Below are positions 1 to 14,587 of a stretch of DNA of 64,000 nucleotides, piece after piece. The position numbers and the translations under genes are program-made. Below the pieces are notes generated by a model that saw only the letters and a program-made list of their open reading frames with translations, was not told the DNA's origin and did not search any database. The stretch is from an uncultured Draconibacterium sp. (lineage in GTDB: Bacteria; Bacteroidota; Bacteroidia; Bacteroidales; Prolixibacteraceae). The stretch lies in contig NZ_CAJXTC010000005.1 in NCBI RefSeq assembly GCF_913060805.1, forward strand, positions 62,001 to 126,000, given 5' to 3'. Numbering within the stretch: position 1 is the stretch's first letter; each line of letters opens with the position of its first letter.

Positions 1-843
1 GATGAAGAGCCTTTACAGCAGCTGGCCATTAATCCCGGAACAAGCAAAGCCATTTTAAAATTGGCCGACGGAACTGTTGTAAACCTTGAAAACAAAAGAA
101 CAGAATTTACAGAGTCGGACGGAACAACCATTTCATCCGATACAAATAAGGTTGTTTACCAACCGAATAAAAAGCGCGTTAAACAACGCCAGCTAAAATA
201 TAATACCATTGAAATTCCGCGTGGTGGCGAGTATCAACTCACTTTGTCCGACGGAACCAATGTTTGGCTAAATTCCGAAACAACCATAAAATACCCGGTA
301 GTTTTTGCCGAAAATAAACGCGAGGTATTTATCGAAGGCGAAGCATTTTTTGATGTGGCACACAACGAGGAAGTACCTTTTATTGTAACCACTGCCGATA
401 TGACTGTTCAGGTGTTGGGAACAGCTTTCAACATTCGGGGCTACCGCAACGAAGAAACTGCAACTACAACTTTGGTACGCGGAAAAGTAAATGTTACAAG
501 TACCACAACCGATCAGACCTTTTTATTAAAACCCAGCCAGCAATTTATTACCGAAGAAGGAAATTCGGCAGTGCGGCAGGTTGATGTTAACCAGTACATT
601 GCCTGGAAAGAAGGACGTATTTTGTTCGAAGACAACACCTTAAAAGAGATTTTTACAGATGTTGCACGGTGGTATAACATTGATGTGGAATTTGCCAACC
701 CGGCGCTGGAAGAGTTACGCTTTTCGGTTGATGTAAAACGTTACGACGAAATAAACGAAATAACAAAAATTATAGAACTAACTAAAAAAGTAAAATTTGA
801 ACTAACCGATGAAACCATTACGATTGTAAACTTTAAAAACTAA
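1..843 (+). CDS. FecR-type anti-sigma factor (5' truncated by window edge)
   Basis: The reading frame is open from base 1, so the true start and any membrane segment lie outside the window; 280 codons are visible. The visible N-terminus (NPGTSKAILKLADGT) is typical of the periplasmic FecR domain of Bacteroidota, followed by the core around IPRGGEYQLTLSDGTNVWLN and a C-terminal DUF4974-like part (IAWKEGRILFEDNTLKEIF, about the last 90 residues). Family knowledge: these inner-membrane proteins hold an ECF sigma factor until a SusC-like transporter with an STN domain signals substrate. The gene sits 93 bases before exactly such a SusC gene. The ECF sigma gene is probably upstream, outside the window. 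Confidence 0.92.
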   Translation, partial: DEEPLQQLAINPGTSKAILKLADGTVVNLENKRTEFTESDGTTISSDTNKVVYQPNKKRVKQRQLKYNTIEIPRGGEYQLTLSDGTNVWLNSETTIKYPVVFAENKREVFIEGEAFFDVAHNEEVPFIVTTADMTVQVLGTAFNIRGYRNEETATTTLVRGKVNVTSTTTDQTFLLKPSQQFITEEGNSAVRQVDVNQYIAWKEGRILFEDNTLKEIFTDVARWYNIDVEFANPALEELRFSVDVKRYDEINEITKIIELTKKVKFELTDETITIVNFKN

Positions 844-873
844 AACGGGAAATACGCCAATATCTCCCGTTTT
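842..873 (+). terminator. Hairpin overlapping the fecR stop codon, before susC
   Basis: AAAACGGGA (842-850) is perfectly complementary to TCCCGTTTT (865-873), giving a 9-bp stem with a 14-nt loop that ends in T residues. It begins inside the fecR stop codon. It should separate fecR transcription from the following susC gene, which would then need its own (ECF-dependent) promoter in 874-936. Attenuation instead of full termination is possible. Confidence 0.6.
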
Positions 874-936
874 GTAATAGTTACATATTTCTGTTGCTGC
901 AGAAATAAATTTAATAAACTAAAACTGTGTAAACTT

Positions 937-3900
937 ATGAAAAAAAGTAACGTAACTGAAATTTTTCGGTACCGCGAAAAGTTTCGAAAATTATTGCTGA
1001 TTATGCGACTAACCTTGGTGTTAATTTGCTGCATTATTCTTCAGGCAACAGCTAGTTCGTATTCGCAGACTACTCGTTTAAATGTGAATATTGAAAATGG
1101 CACACTGCAGGATCTTTTCAAAGACATAAAGGAGCAAAGCGAATTTACTTTCGTATACAATGTCGACGATATTGAAAAGCTGGGAAACATTAATTGCAGT
1201 TTTACAGAAACAACAGTCGAAGGAATCCTTAATGAGTGTTTGGAAGGAACAAATATGACTTACGAAGTTCGCGATAAAGTCATCGTTATCGTTCCGGCCG
1301 ATTCAACAAAAGTAGAACCGGATATTCTTGATGAGCCTGTTCCACAAAAAAAGACCATTAAGGGTAATGTAACCGACGAAAACGGTGAAGGATTACCAGG
1401 CGTATCGGTAGTGGTAAAGGGTACTACCGTTGGTATCATAACTGATATCGACGGTAATTATACGCTTGAAGTAGACGAAGATGCTGCGATTTTGCAATTT
1501 TCGTTTGTGGGAATGAAGATGCAGGAAGTTCCTATTGGCAACCAAACGGAAATTAATGTGGTTTTGGAAAGTGATGTTGTAGGTATTGAGGAGGTTGTAG
1601 CCGTTGGTTATGGCGTTCAGAAGAAGAGCGTTGTAACGGGATCGATCTCAAGTGTTAAAACCGAAGATCTGCAAAATCAATCCATTGCAAGGGCAGAACA
1701 GGCGTTGCAGGGAAGAACATCAGGAGTTCAGGTTATCCAAAACTCGGGCGCGCCTGGTGCTGCAATGAATATTAGGATTAGGGGATATGGCTCTAACCGT
1801 TCGTCAGAACCTATTTACATTGTTAACGGTACAAAAGTTCCGGATCTGAGCTCGATTGATCCAAATGATATTGAAAATATTGAAGTGTTAAAAGATGCAG
1901 CTTCAGCTGCGATATATGGTGCCGAAGGTGCCAACGGTGTTGTTCTGGTAACAACAAAAACCGGACGTGCAGGAAGAGGTCGAATAATGTACGAATTTCA
2001 GCACAGCATTCAAACACAGGCTCGTAAAGTTGATGTGTTAAATGCCGCTGACTACAAAACCTATATGACAGAAGCAGGTACATTACCAGAATCGGCATTA
2101 AACGATCCGTATGATACCGATTGGCAGGATGAAATTTTTGAACCATCACCAACCGAAAAACATTATTTATCGTTTACCGGTGGTAGCGAAAGAGGTTCGT
2201 TTATGCTTTCGGCTTCGTATCTCGATCAGGATGGAGTTGTTGTTGGAGACAAGGATAATTTTAAACGTTACACTTTTACTTTCAACTCTGATTATAAAAT
2301 TAATGAATGGGTAAAAGTTGGACACAACGTAACATTCTCAAAAACAAGTCTAAAATCGGTTGCAGAAAACAGCGAATACACTTCGGTTATTACCAGTGCA
2401 TTAATGCTCGATCCGTTAACCCCGGTTGCCTATCAAAGCGAAAGTGAATATCCACCAATTGTACAGGAAAATATTGATAACGGATACAAATTCTTAAAAG
2501 ATCCTGACGGAAATATTTACGGTGTATCTCAGTATGTTACCAGTACCGCAAACCCGTTTGTTACAAGAGATGCAACTTATCCTTTAACTGAACGTAACAA
2601 TCTTTTCGGAAACGTTTTTGTTGAGTTTTCGCCCATTGACGGTTTAAACATTACCAGTAGATTTGGTGGAAATGTTACCGGGATACGAACTCATAATTAC
2701 AGCCCGGTTTATTACTACGATGCACAAACCAATAATTTGATATCGAGCGTAAGCGAAGCTACAATGATGACAACTTACTGGCAGTGGGAAAACTTTGCGA
2801 TTTATAACAAAAGAATCGACAAGCATAACATGACCGTTCTGGCAGGTATGTCATCCGATCAGAACCGGTTAAATAATTTAAGTGCCAGTGGTAGTCCGCT
2901 AACTCAAGACAGTCCGTTATATGATGATCTTGAATTTTTGGCAGCCGATCCAACTGACGATGTAAGCAGTTCAAGAACACTTACCCGTAAAGTATCGTAC
3001 TTTGGTCGTGTTAATTACGAATACGATGACAAATATTTATTCCAGGCCAGTTTGCGCCGCGACGGAGCAGGATCTGATATTCTTCCAATAGATACCCGCT
3101 GGGGTGTTTTCCCTGCATTTTCTGCCGGATGGGTAATCTCCCGAGAAAATTTCTTTCCGGAAGGAACTCCAATAACTTTTGTAAAACTGCGTGGTAGCTG
3201 GGGACAAAACGGTAGTTTATCAAACCTTGGAAGTTATCAATATGGTGCACCTCTTTCAACAACAGGATCTTATCCATATTGGGTGAGTACTGAATCTACC
3301 AGCATGGGAACCGGAACCGCTCCGGCAAACCTTAGCAACGCCAGCCTGCAATGGGAAACCAGTGAGCAAACCGATATTGGTTTGGAAATACGTGCTGCAC
3401 AGGATCGTATTTCTTTTTCTGCCGACTATTACATAAAAAAGACCAAAGACCTTTTAACAACCGGAACGCCTCCGCTTATTGCCGGGAATGCTGCAACAAC
3501 AGTTAATGCAGGTAATGTTGAGAACCGTGGTTTCGAATTCGATTTGAGTTACCGCAACAACTTAGGCGATTTTAATTACAATATCAGTGGTAACCTGTCA
3601 ACGCTTCATAACGAAGTAACTTACATGAACCCTAACCAACCTTATTTAACAGGAGCTTCGATAAACCTTGAAACAGCTACCCGTTTTGATGTTGGTAACC
3701 CGATTTGGTATTTCTATGGATATAAAACAAACGGAATTGATTCGGAAACAGGAAATCCGTTATACATCAACAAAGACGGAGAAACTGTTAAAACAGTTTC
3801 GTCAGAAGATAAAACCTACATAGGAAGTGGTATTCCAACTTTAATGTATGGATTGAATCTTGACTTCTCGTACAAAGGATTTGATTTTAAAGCCTTTTTG

Positions 3901-4314
3901 CAGGGAGCATCAGGACACGACGTAATGTTGGGAATGGTACGAACCGACCGATTGAATTTTAATAAACTTCAGGTTTATTTCGACGATCGTTGGACACCAA
4001 GTAACACCGACGCAACAATGCCGGGTGCCGCAACCGAATCGAATGCATGGCATAGCGATTTAATGGTATTTGGAGGAAATTACCTGAAAATAAAACAAGT
4101 ACAGCTCGGATATACACTGCCTAAAAACCTTGTTAGTAAAGCGTTTATTAACAGTTTAAGGTTGTATGTATCTGTTGAGAATCTACACACTTTTACAAAC
4201 TATCCGGGAGTTGACCCTGAAGTTGGAGCTTCTACCGTAAATAGTCTTGGTATCGACAGGGGAATGTATCCATTCACCAGAACGTATTTATTCGGTGCAA
4301 ATATTACATTTTAA
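937..4314 (+). CDS. SusC/RagA-family TonB-dependent transporter with STN signalling domain
   Basis: This is an outer-membrane TonB-dependent importer of 1125 residues. In order it shows a long signal region (residues 1-44), an STN domain (about 49-120, with NIENGTLQDLFKDIKEQ), a carboxypeptidase-D-like regulatory domain (about 138-212, GNVTDENGEGLPGVSVVVKG), the plug (about 218-330, with IRIRGYGSNRSSEPIYIVNG and YGAEGANGVVLVTTK) and a beta-barrel ending in the usual aromatic residue (NITF). The STN domain marks it as the signalling type that works with an ECF sigma/FecR pair, and a FecR gene lies directly upstream. The SusD partner starts 14 bases after the stop. It presumably imports the product of the esterase locus downstream; the ligand cannot be read from sequence. 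Confidence 0.95.
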   Translation: MKKSNVTEIFRYREKFRKLLLIMRLTLVLICCIILQATASSYSQTTRLNVNIENGTLQDLFKDIKEQSEFTFVYNVDDIEKLGNINCSFTETTVEGILNECLEGTNMTYEVRDKVIVIVPADSTKVEPDILDEPVPQKKTIKGNVTDENGEGLPGVSVVVKGTTVGIITDIDGNYTLEVDEDAAILQFSFVGMKMQEVPIGNQTEINVVLESDVVGIEEVVAVGYGVQKKSVVTGSISSVKTEDLQNQSIARAEQALQGRTSGVQVIQNSGAPGAAMNIRIRGYGSNRSSEPIYIVNGTKVPDLSSIDPNDIENIEVLKDAASAAIYGAEGANGVVLVTTKTGRAGRGRIMYEFQHSIQTQARKVDVLNAADYKTYMTEAGTLPESALNDPYDTDWQDEIFEPSPTEKHYLSFTGGSERGSFMLSASYLDQDGVVVGDKDNFKRYTFTFNSDYKINEWVKVGHNVTFSKTSLKSVAENSEYTSVITSALMLDPLTPVAYQSESEYPPIVQENIDNGYKFLKDPDGNIYGVSQYVTSTANPFVTRDATYPLTERNNLFGNVFVEFSPIDGLNITSRFGGNVTGIRTHNYSPVYYYDAQTNNLISSVSEATMMTTYWQWENFAIYNKRIDKHNMTVLAGMSSDQNRLNNLSASGSPLTQDSPLYDDLEFLAADPTDDVSSSRTLTRKVSYFGRVNYEYDDKYLFQASLRRDGAGSDILPIDTRWGVFPAFSAGWVISRENFFPEGTPITFVKLRGSWGQNGSLSNLGSYQYGAPLSTTGSYPYWVSTESTSMGTGTAPANLSNASLQWETSEQTDIGLEIRAAQDRISFSADYYIKKTKDLLTTGTPPLIAGNAATTVNAGNVENRGFEFDLSYRNNLGDFNYNISGNLSTLHNEVTYMNPNQPYLTGASINLETATRFDVGNPIWYFYGYKTNGIDSETGNPLYINKDGETVKTVSSEDKTYIGSGIPTLMYGLNLDFSYKGFDFKAFLQGASGHDVMLGMVRTDRLNFNKLQVYFDDRWTPSNTDATMPGAATESNAWHSDLMVFGGNYLKIKQVQLGYTLPKNLVSKAFINSLRLYVSVENLHTFTNYPGVDPEVGASTVNSLGIDRGMYPFTRTYLFGANITF

Positions 4315-4328
4315 TTATTCTAAAATTT

Positions 4329-5939
4329 ATGCAAATGAAAACTATGATATATAAATTTTCGAAGATCTTCATTGTACTTGTTCTGTTGTCTTTTGGATGT
4401 TCAGAAGATTTTCTGGAATACGATCAAAGAGGAGTACAAACAGTAGAATCATTTTACCAAACCGATGACCAGGTTTTTGAAGCACTTATGGCTGTTTTTG
4501 ATGAATGGCAAGGAGGAATGGGATTTAACCATATTTATATGCTGAATGCCTTATCAGACGAATCATATGCCGGAGGCGGTGCTCGTGGTGATAATGGAGG
4601 AACATTGGAAGAATTAAATGAATATCGCTATACTCCAACAACTTCAGCAATTAGAGGCTATTACGAATGGATGTACAATTGTATAAACCGATCGAATTTG
4701 GTTATTAATAATTCGGCGGTTGATACAGAAGAAAAGGCAATGTTTGTAGCAATGGCCAAAGCTTTAAGGGCCTATGCATATTTTTATTTAACCAATTTGT
4801 GGGGAGAAGTTCCGCTGGTTTTAACTCAACTGAGTCCTGAAGAATATAATCAGCCACGCACTCCAATGGCAGAAATTAATGCTCAAATTGAAGCCGATCT
4901 TACCGAAGCAATTGCCGCATTACCGGTAAGAAGTGCAATGCCTGCACAATACCAGCAGTTGTTGAGTAAAGGATCTGTTCAGGCCATGTTGGGTAAACAT
5001 TACCTGTTTAAAGAAGATTTTGACAAAGCTGCCGCAACATTCGAACAGGTTATCAGTTCGGGCGAATATGGCCTTTTCCCTGATTATGCAAAGGTATTAA
5101 GGAAGGATTCGGAGCACGGCGTTGAGTCTGTTTTTGAACTGAATTATGCCTCCACCTTAAGTTATGCCGATCCGTTTGCCGGTGCTTTTGGTGGAGAAAG
5201 TGGTCTGGGTGGCTGGATTGTGATGAATGGTCCGCGTCCGGAGTATTTACCTGCACCTACATTCTTTATGCTTGATCTGTTTCCATTGTCATGGGGATTT
5301 ATCAACCCGCATAAAGAAACATACGATTGGTTTGTTGAGGAAGGTGATGATGTTCGATTAGCAGCAACAATAATAGGTCCTGATGAATTGGCGGCTATGG
5401 GAGCATCTTACGAAACTCCTGCCGGATTTGTTCCTTACGGATCAGATGGTTACCTGGATATGAAATATCTCGGTTTTATGTCGGAAGGTGGTGGCGCTGA
5501 TCCTTGGTCACAATTTTCGAATGTTGGTACCAACGTAAGAATGATCCGTTATGCTGATGTACTTTTAATGGCTGCAGAAGCACAAAATCGTAAAAGTGGA
5601 GCTGACGATGATAAAGCCAGATCTTATGTAAATATGGTGCGCGAAAGAGTAAGTCTTGATCCTGTTTCATCGGGTGGCAGCGCTTTATTTGAAGATATTA
5701 AAACTGAAAGAAAACTTGAGTTTTCTTTTGAGATGGTAAGATACATGGACCTTCAGCGCTGGGGTGATGCCTATGAAGCGCTTAAAGATCAGGGTAAAAT
5801 GGTGCCGAATGGTTCTGGTGGTTACTACGAGCCGCAAGGAGCCGGTTACGAACAAGGTAAAAATGAATTATTACCTATTCCTGAATACGAAATGACCGTG
5901 AATACAGCTCTGGAAGGAGCCCAGAATCCGGGGTATTAA
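4329..5939 (+). CDS. SusD/RagB-family surface glycan-binding lipoprotein
   Basis: 536 residues. The N-terminus has a lipoprotein signal peptide with the lipobox LSFGC (Cys near residue 24) followed by SEDFLEYDQRG, the typical SusD start. TPR-type helices follow (for example KALRAYAYFYLTNLWGEVPLV near residues 146-166), and the C-terminus carries the family's ERKLEFSFEMVRYMDLQRWG and ELLPIPEYEMTVN...GAQNPGY motifs. It forms a lid on the SusC barrel encoded just upstream, and the two genes are certainly one operon. Length is normal. The substrate is not deducible, but the gene leads directly into the esterase array. Confidence 0.95.
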   Translation: MQMKTMIYKFSKIFIVLVLLSFGCSEDFLEYDQRGVQTVESFYQTDDQVFEALMAVFDEWQGGMGFNHIYMLNALSDESYAGGGARGDNGGTLEELNEYRYTPTTSAIRGYYEWMYNCINRSNLVINNSAVDTEEKAMFVAMAKALRAYAYFYLTNLWGEVPLVLTQLSPEEYNQPRTPMAEINAQIEADLTEAIAALPVRSAMPAQYQQLLSKGSVQAMLGKHYLFKEDFDKAAATFEQVISSGEYGLFPDYAKVLRKDSEHGVESVFELNYASTLSYADPFAGAFGGESGLGGWIVMNGPRPEYLPAPTFFMLDLFPLSWGFINPHKETYDWFVEEGDDVRLAATIIGPDELAAMGASYETPAGFVPYGSDGYLDMKYLGFMSEGGGADPWSQFSNVGTNVRMIRYADVLLMAAEAQNRKSGADDDKARSYVNMVRERVSLDPVSSGGSALFEDIKTERKLEFSFEMVRYMDLQRWGDAYEALKDQGKMVPNGSGGYYEPQGAGYEQGKNELLPIPEYEMTVNTALEGAQNPGY

Positions 5940-5950
5940 TAATAGAAAAG

Positions 5951-6001
5951 AGGATTGATCCTGAAAATGGTTTTGTCGCATTAAAAGGATCAATCCTTTT
6001 T
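5951..6001 (+). terminator. Rho-independent terminator after susCD
   Basis: AGGATTGATCCT (5951-5962) pairs perfectly with AGGATCAATCCT (5986-5997), a 12-bp stem with a 23-nt loop, followed by a run of T (5997-6001). It closes the susC-susD transcript 11 bases after the susD stop, so the esterase genes probably have a separate promoter in 6002-6238. Confidence 0.75.
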
Positions 6002-6019
6002 CCCTTCTTAAACAAAAGC

Positions 6020-6162
6020 TCATTTAAACGTAAATGCTTCTGTTCTATTTATTTGTTTCCGGTTAAACATTGACGAAGTGTTGGTGCAAAAAACAACAAA
6101 ATTTTTGTGTTATTAAAAAGTCTGATTTTTTTGAATATTTTTCAATGTGTCATTTAAACGTA
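6020..6162 (+). repeat. Pair of 13-bp direct repeats upstream of the esterase array
   Basis: TCATTTAAACGTA occurs at 6020-6032 and again at 6150-6162, 130 bases apart, in the A/T-rich leader of the first esterase gene. The core TTTAAA is palindromic. Placement before the first gene of a long co-directional array fits a regulator-binding site, but no regulator is identified and function is inferred only. Confidence 0.4.
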
Positions 6163-6166
6163 TTGA

Positions 6167-7435
<1,269 letters not shown>

Positions 7436-7475
7436 CGATTACTTCTCAATCCAGTTGCAACAGTCGGTTAATTAG

Positions 7476-8369
<894 letters not shown>

Positions 8370-8420
8370 AAAACAGAGAGTTATAATTCAAATAAACTAA
8401 AACCAAAAAATAAACAAAAA

Positions 8421-10636
<2,216 letters not shown>

Positions 10637-10746
10637 GCGCTTTAGTTCTTTAAAATCTTGTTACTGAATGAAAAATGCCGGCTTGTTCGGCGAAAATTAT
10701 AAAACCGACCGTGTGTTACACACGCTATGGTCTGTTTAGTTAGATC

Positions 10747-10773
10747 GAAGATCCGGCCAATACCCGGATCTTC
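10747..10773. repeat. Perfect 10-bp inverted repeat between esterase genes
   Basis: GAAGATCCGG (10747-10756) and CCGGATCTTC (10764-10773) are perfectly complementary with a 7-nt loop, in the 176-base gap between two esterase genes. No T-run follows, so it is either a weak terminator/processing hairpin or a protein-binding dyad. The same gap also holds a short dyad around GTGTGTTACACAC near 10712. Confidence 0.5.
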
Positions 10774-10812
10774 ATATGTATTAAATCTTAAAGTAAACCA
10801 ATAAACAAAAAA

Positions 10813-11952
10813 ATGAAGAAAAAACTTTTCCTTGCACTATTTTGCTTTCTCGTAGTACTGGGCGCCAACGCTCAGGAATTGGCAAATTTTATGGGACGTG
10901 CGCCCGTAATCTCTCCTGAATTTGGAGAAGAGACAGTGACTTTCCGTATTTCAGCACCCGATGCCAAATTGGTGCGCCTTTATGGCTCGTGGATGGAAGC
11001 CCGAAATTCGTCTGTTAACATGATGAAAGACACTGCCGGCGTTTGGTCGGTGAGTGTTCCGACTCCATCGCCTGAATTGTATACCTACAATTTTATTGTA
11101 GACGGTTTGGTTGTGAATGATGCGCTTAACGTATTTATGCAGCGCGACGGTACCCGCTACTTAAGTGTATTACTTGTTCCGGGCGAATTGACTGAGAATT
11201 ATTTTGAGGCCAACGAACACGGAAACCTTTCGAAAGTTTGGTACGACTCACCAACATTGGGTATCAACCGCCGCATGTTTGTTTACACGCCGTACGGTTA
11301 CGAAACCAGTGGCGAAGATTACCCGGTATTATACTTGTTGCACGGTGGTGGTGGCGACGAAGATGCGTGGAGCACAATGGGACGTGCCCGTCAGATTTTG
11401 GATAACCTGATTGAAAAAGGGCTGGCAAAACCAATGATCTGTGTTATGCCAAACGGAAATCCTGGTCAGCAGGCAGCAAGAACACAAATGTTGGAGGAAA
11501 AGCCATTTGATTACCGCAACGAAGCAACTCGCAATGATTATATCAATAGTTTGGTAAAAGACATTGTTCCTTACATCGAAGGTCATTACCGCGTAATTGC
11601 CAAGCCAGAGGCCAGAGCAGTTTCCGGTCTTTCAATGGGTGGTGGACATACAACTTCAGTTACTGTAAATTACCCCGGAGTTTTCGACTACATTCTTCCA
11701 TTAAGTTCAGGAATGAGAGGCGAACCTGAAGTGATCGATCCTCAACTTCAGAAAATTAAAGAGGCCGGATACAAATTGTACTGGGTTGGTTGTGGAAAAG
11801 ACGATTTCCTTGCCTACCAAAGCAGTGTTAATTTGGATGCAGCACTTACCCGCAACGGAATGGAACATACATTTTTTGTTACCGAAGGCGGTCATACATG
11901 GGCAAACTGGCGAATTTATCTGAATACTTTTGCTCCGCTGCTATTTAAATAA
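10813..11952 (+). CDS. CBM48-CE1 two-domain esterase (array member 3)
   Basis: 379 residues; signal peptide MKKKLFLALFCFLVVLGANAQ. The compact CBM48-like domain (ISPEFGEETVTFRISAPDAK, then GSWMEARNSSV) leads through the linker [20 protein letters not shown] into the CE1 domain. Oxyanion loop [13 protein letters not shown], nucleophile Ser274 (GLSMGGGH), Asp in GKDDFLAY, His in [10 protein letters not shown]; the end is APLLFK. The linker and start of the hydrolase are nearly identical to those of the next gene (26 bases downstream), indicating recent tandem duplication. Family knowledge points to feruloyl or acetyl-xylan esterase in the periplasm. Confidence 0.9.
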   Translation: MKKKLFLALFCFLVVLGANAQELANFMGRAPVISPEFGEETVTFRISAPDAKLVRLYGSWMEARNSSVNMMKDTAGVWSVSVPTPSPELYTYNFIVDGLVVNDALNVFMQRDGTRYLSVLLVPGELTENYFEANEHGNLSKVWYDSPTLGINRRMFVYTPYGYETSGEDYPVLYLLHGGGGDEDAWSTMGRARQILDNLIEKGLAKPMICVMPNGNPGQQAARTQMLEEKPFDYRNEATRNDYINSLVKDIVPYIEGHYRVIAKPEARAVSGLSMGGGHTTSVTVNYPGVFDYILPLSSGMRGEPEVIDPQLQKIKEAGYKLYWVGCGKDDFLAYQSSVNLDAALTRNGMEHTFFVTEGGHTWANWRIYLNTFAPLLFK

Positions 11953-11960
11953 ACTTCTAA

Positions 11961-13190
<1,230 letters not shown>

Positions 13191-13230
13191 TAAACTTTGA
13201 AAGACTTCTCAAGACAAATATGAAAAGAAT

Positions 13231-13275
13231 GCCACGATCTGGCTTTCTCGTTCTGCGGGGAAGCACGGTCGTGGC
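13231..13275 (+). terminator. Long-loop hairpin after array member 4
   Basis: GCCACGA (13231-13237) pairs with TCGTGGC (13269-13275); a T-rich stretch (GATTTTCTTT) follows. The 31-nt loop and short stem make it a weak terminator candidate or an mRNA-stabilising hairpin within the array. Confidence 0.4.
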
Positions 13276-13323
13276 TGATTTTCTTTAACAAATTATTGAA
13301 ACATAACCTGAATTTTGACAACA

Positions 13324-14493
13324 ATGCTTAATAAACATCTCATCTTATTTTTTCTCCTGCTTGGTGTATTTCAATTGAATGCCCAGCAGGCGCATATAAA
13401 CCTCGATTGGGCACCACAACGAGCAGGCGGTAGCCTGACACCGTTTATGGCCAATACAATTTCTCCCGAGGTTTCTGACGATCACATGGTCACTTTCCGT
13501 TTGAAAGCTCCTGAAGCAAAGGAAGTAACAGTTTCAGGAACCGTAATGCGCGGTTTGAAAAGTAACGATCCAATAAAACTTACCAAAGGAGCCGACGGTT
13601 TATGGAGTGCTACCGTTGGGCCGGTAACGCCCGAAATTTACAAATACAACTATGTTGTGGATGGCGTTCGCATTGTTGATCCGGCCAACACCTACGTTGG
13701 ATTTGCCAACCAGCCGGGTTACAGCGTTTTGGTTGTTCATGGCGACGGACCGGCCTGGTACGATGCCAAAGATGTTCCGCACGGATCGATAACACGTCAT
13801 ATTTATAAATCGGATGTAACCAACGGACAGCGCGAAATGTATGTTTACACGCCTCCGGGCTACGACAAATCGAAAAAATACCCCGTGCTGTATTTATTCG
13901 GAGGCTCGGGAGAAGAAGCTTCAACATGGATGTTAACCGGCCGCGTGAATTTTATCATGGACAATATGATCGCTGACGGAACTGCAGTGCCAATGATCAT
14001 TGCCATGCCGAATAACCAGGTGGTGCACCGCATGGATCCGAAGCACACCGAAATAAGTTTTCCAAGATTTAACGACGAGATGCTGCAGGAAGTAATTCCA
14101 CTGGTGGAAGCCAATTACAGCGTAAAAGCCGACAAACATAACCGGGCTATTTCCGGTTTGTCGATGGGCGGACGCCATGCACAAATCATCGGTTTAAATA
14201 ACCTCGATATTTTTGGATCGATCGGAATTTTAAGTGCTGCAGAGTCACTTGATCTTATAAAACCGGGAGTACTCGATGATCCAAAAATCAACGACAAAAT
14301 CGATTACTTATTTGTTGGTGCCGGAACCCATGAAACGACTCCGGAATCGCGTCAAACGCTAATGCACCAAACATTTGAAGAGAAAAACATTGAGCACGAA
14401 TTTTATGTGGGTAGTGACGGCGCACACGATTTCATCACCTGGAAACATTTGTTGTACTACAAGTTCCTTCCAAAACTCTTTAAAACGAACTAG
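13324..14493 (+). CDS. Divergent CBM48-CE1 esterase (array member 5) with altered active site
   Basis: 389 residues from the ATG at 13324, preferred over the TTG at 13315; signal peptide MLNKHLILFFLLLGVFQLNAQ. The CBM48-like domain (SPEVSDDHMVTFRLKAPEAK) and CE1 fold are intact and the nucleophile Ser280 is present (GLSMGGRH), with His368 in DGAHDFITW as in clostridial XynZ-type feruloyl esterases. Two conserved places differ: the oxyanion segment reads YLFGGSGEEAS instead of [12 protein letters not shown], and the catalytic Asp position (GT-x-D in paralogs) is Glu337 (GTHE). It ends LFKTN. It may have a different substrate or reduced activity; there is no sign of gene decay. Confidence 0.85.
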   Translation: MLNKHLILFFLLLGVFQLNAQQAHINLDWAPQRAGGSLTPFMANTISPEVSDDHMVTFRLKAPEAKEVTVSGTVMRGLKSNDPIKLTKGADGLWSATVGPVTPEIYKYNYVVDGVRIVDPANTYVGFANQPGYSVLVVHGDGPAWYDAKDVPHGSITRHIYKSDVTNGQREMYVYTPPGYDKSKKYPVLYLFGGSGEEASTWMLTGRVNFIMDNMIADGTAVPMIIAMPNNQVVHRMDPKHTEISFPRFNDEMLQEVIPLVEANYSVKADKHNRAISGLSMGGRHAQIIGLNNLDIFGSIGILSAAESLDLIKPGVLDDPKINDKIDYLFVGAGTHETTPESRQTLMHQTFEEKNIEHEFYVGSDGAHDFITWKHLLYYKFLPKLFKTN

Positions 14494-14587
14494 ATGGAGG
14501 ACTACTGGAGATAAAACCAGTTGTTTTCATAACGAAGATATTTAAGAGAACTAACACTGAACCTATAAAACCTTAAAATTTAAAAAG

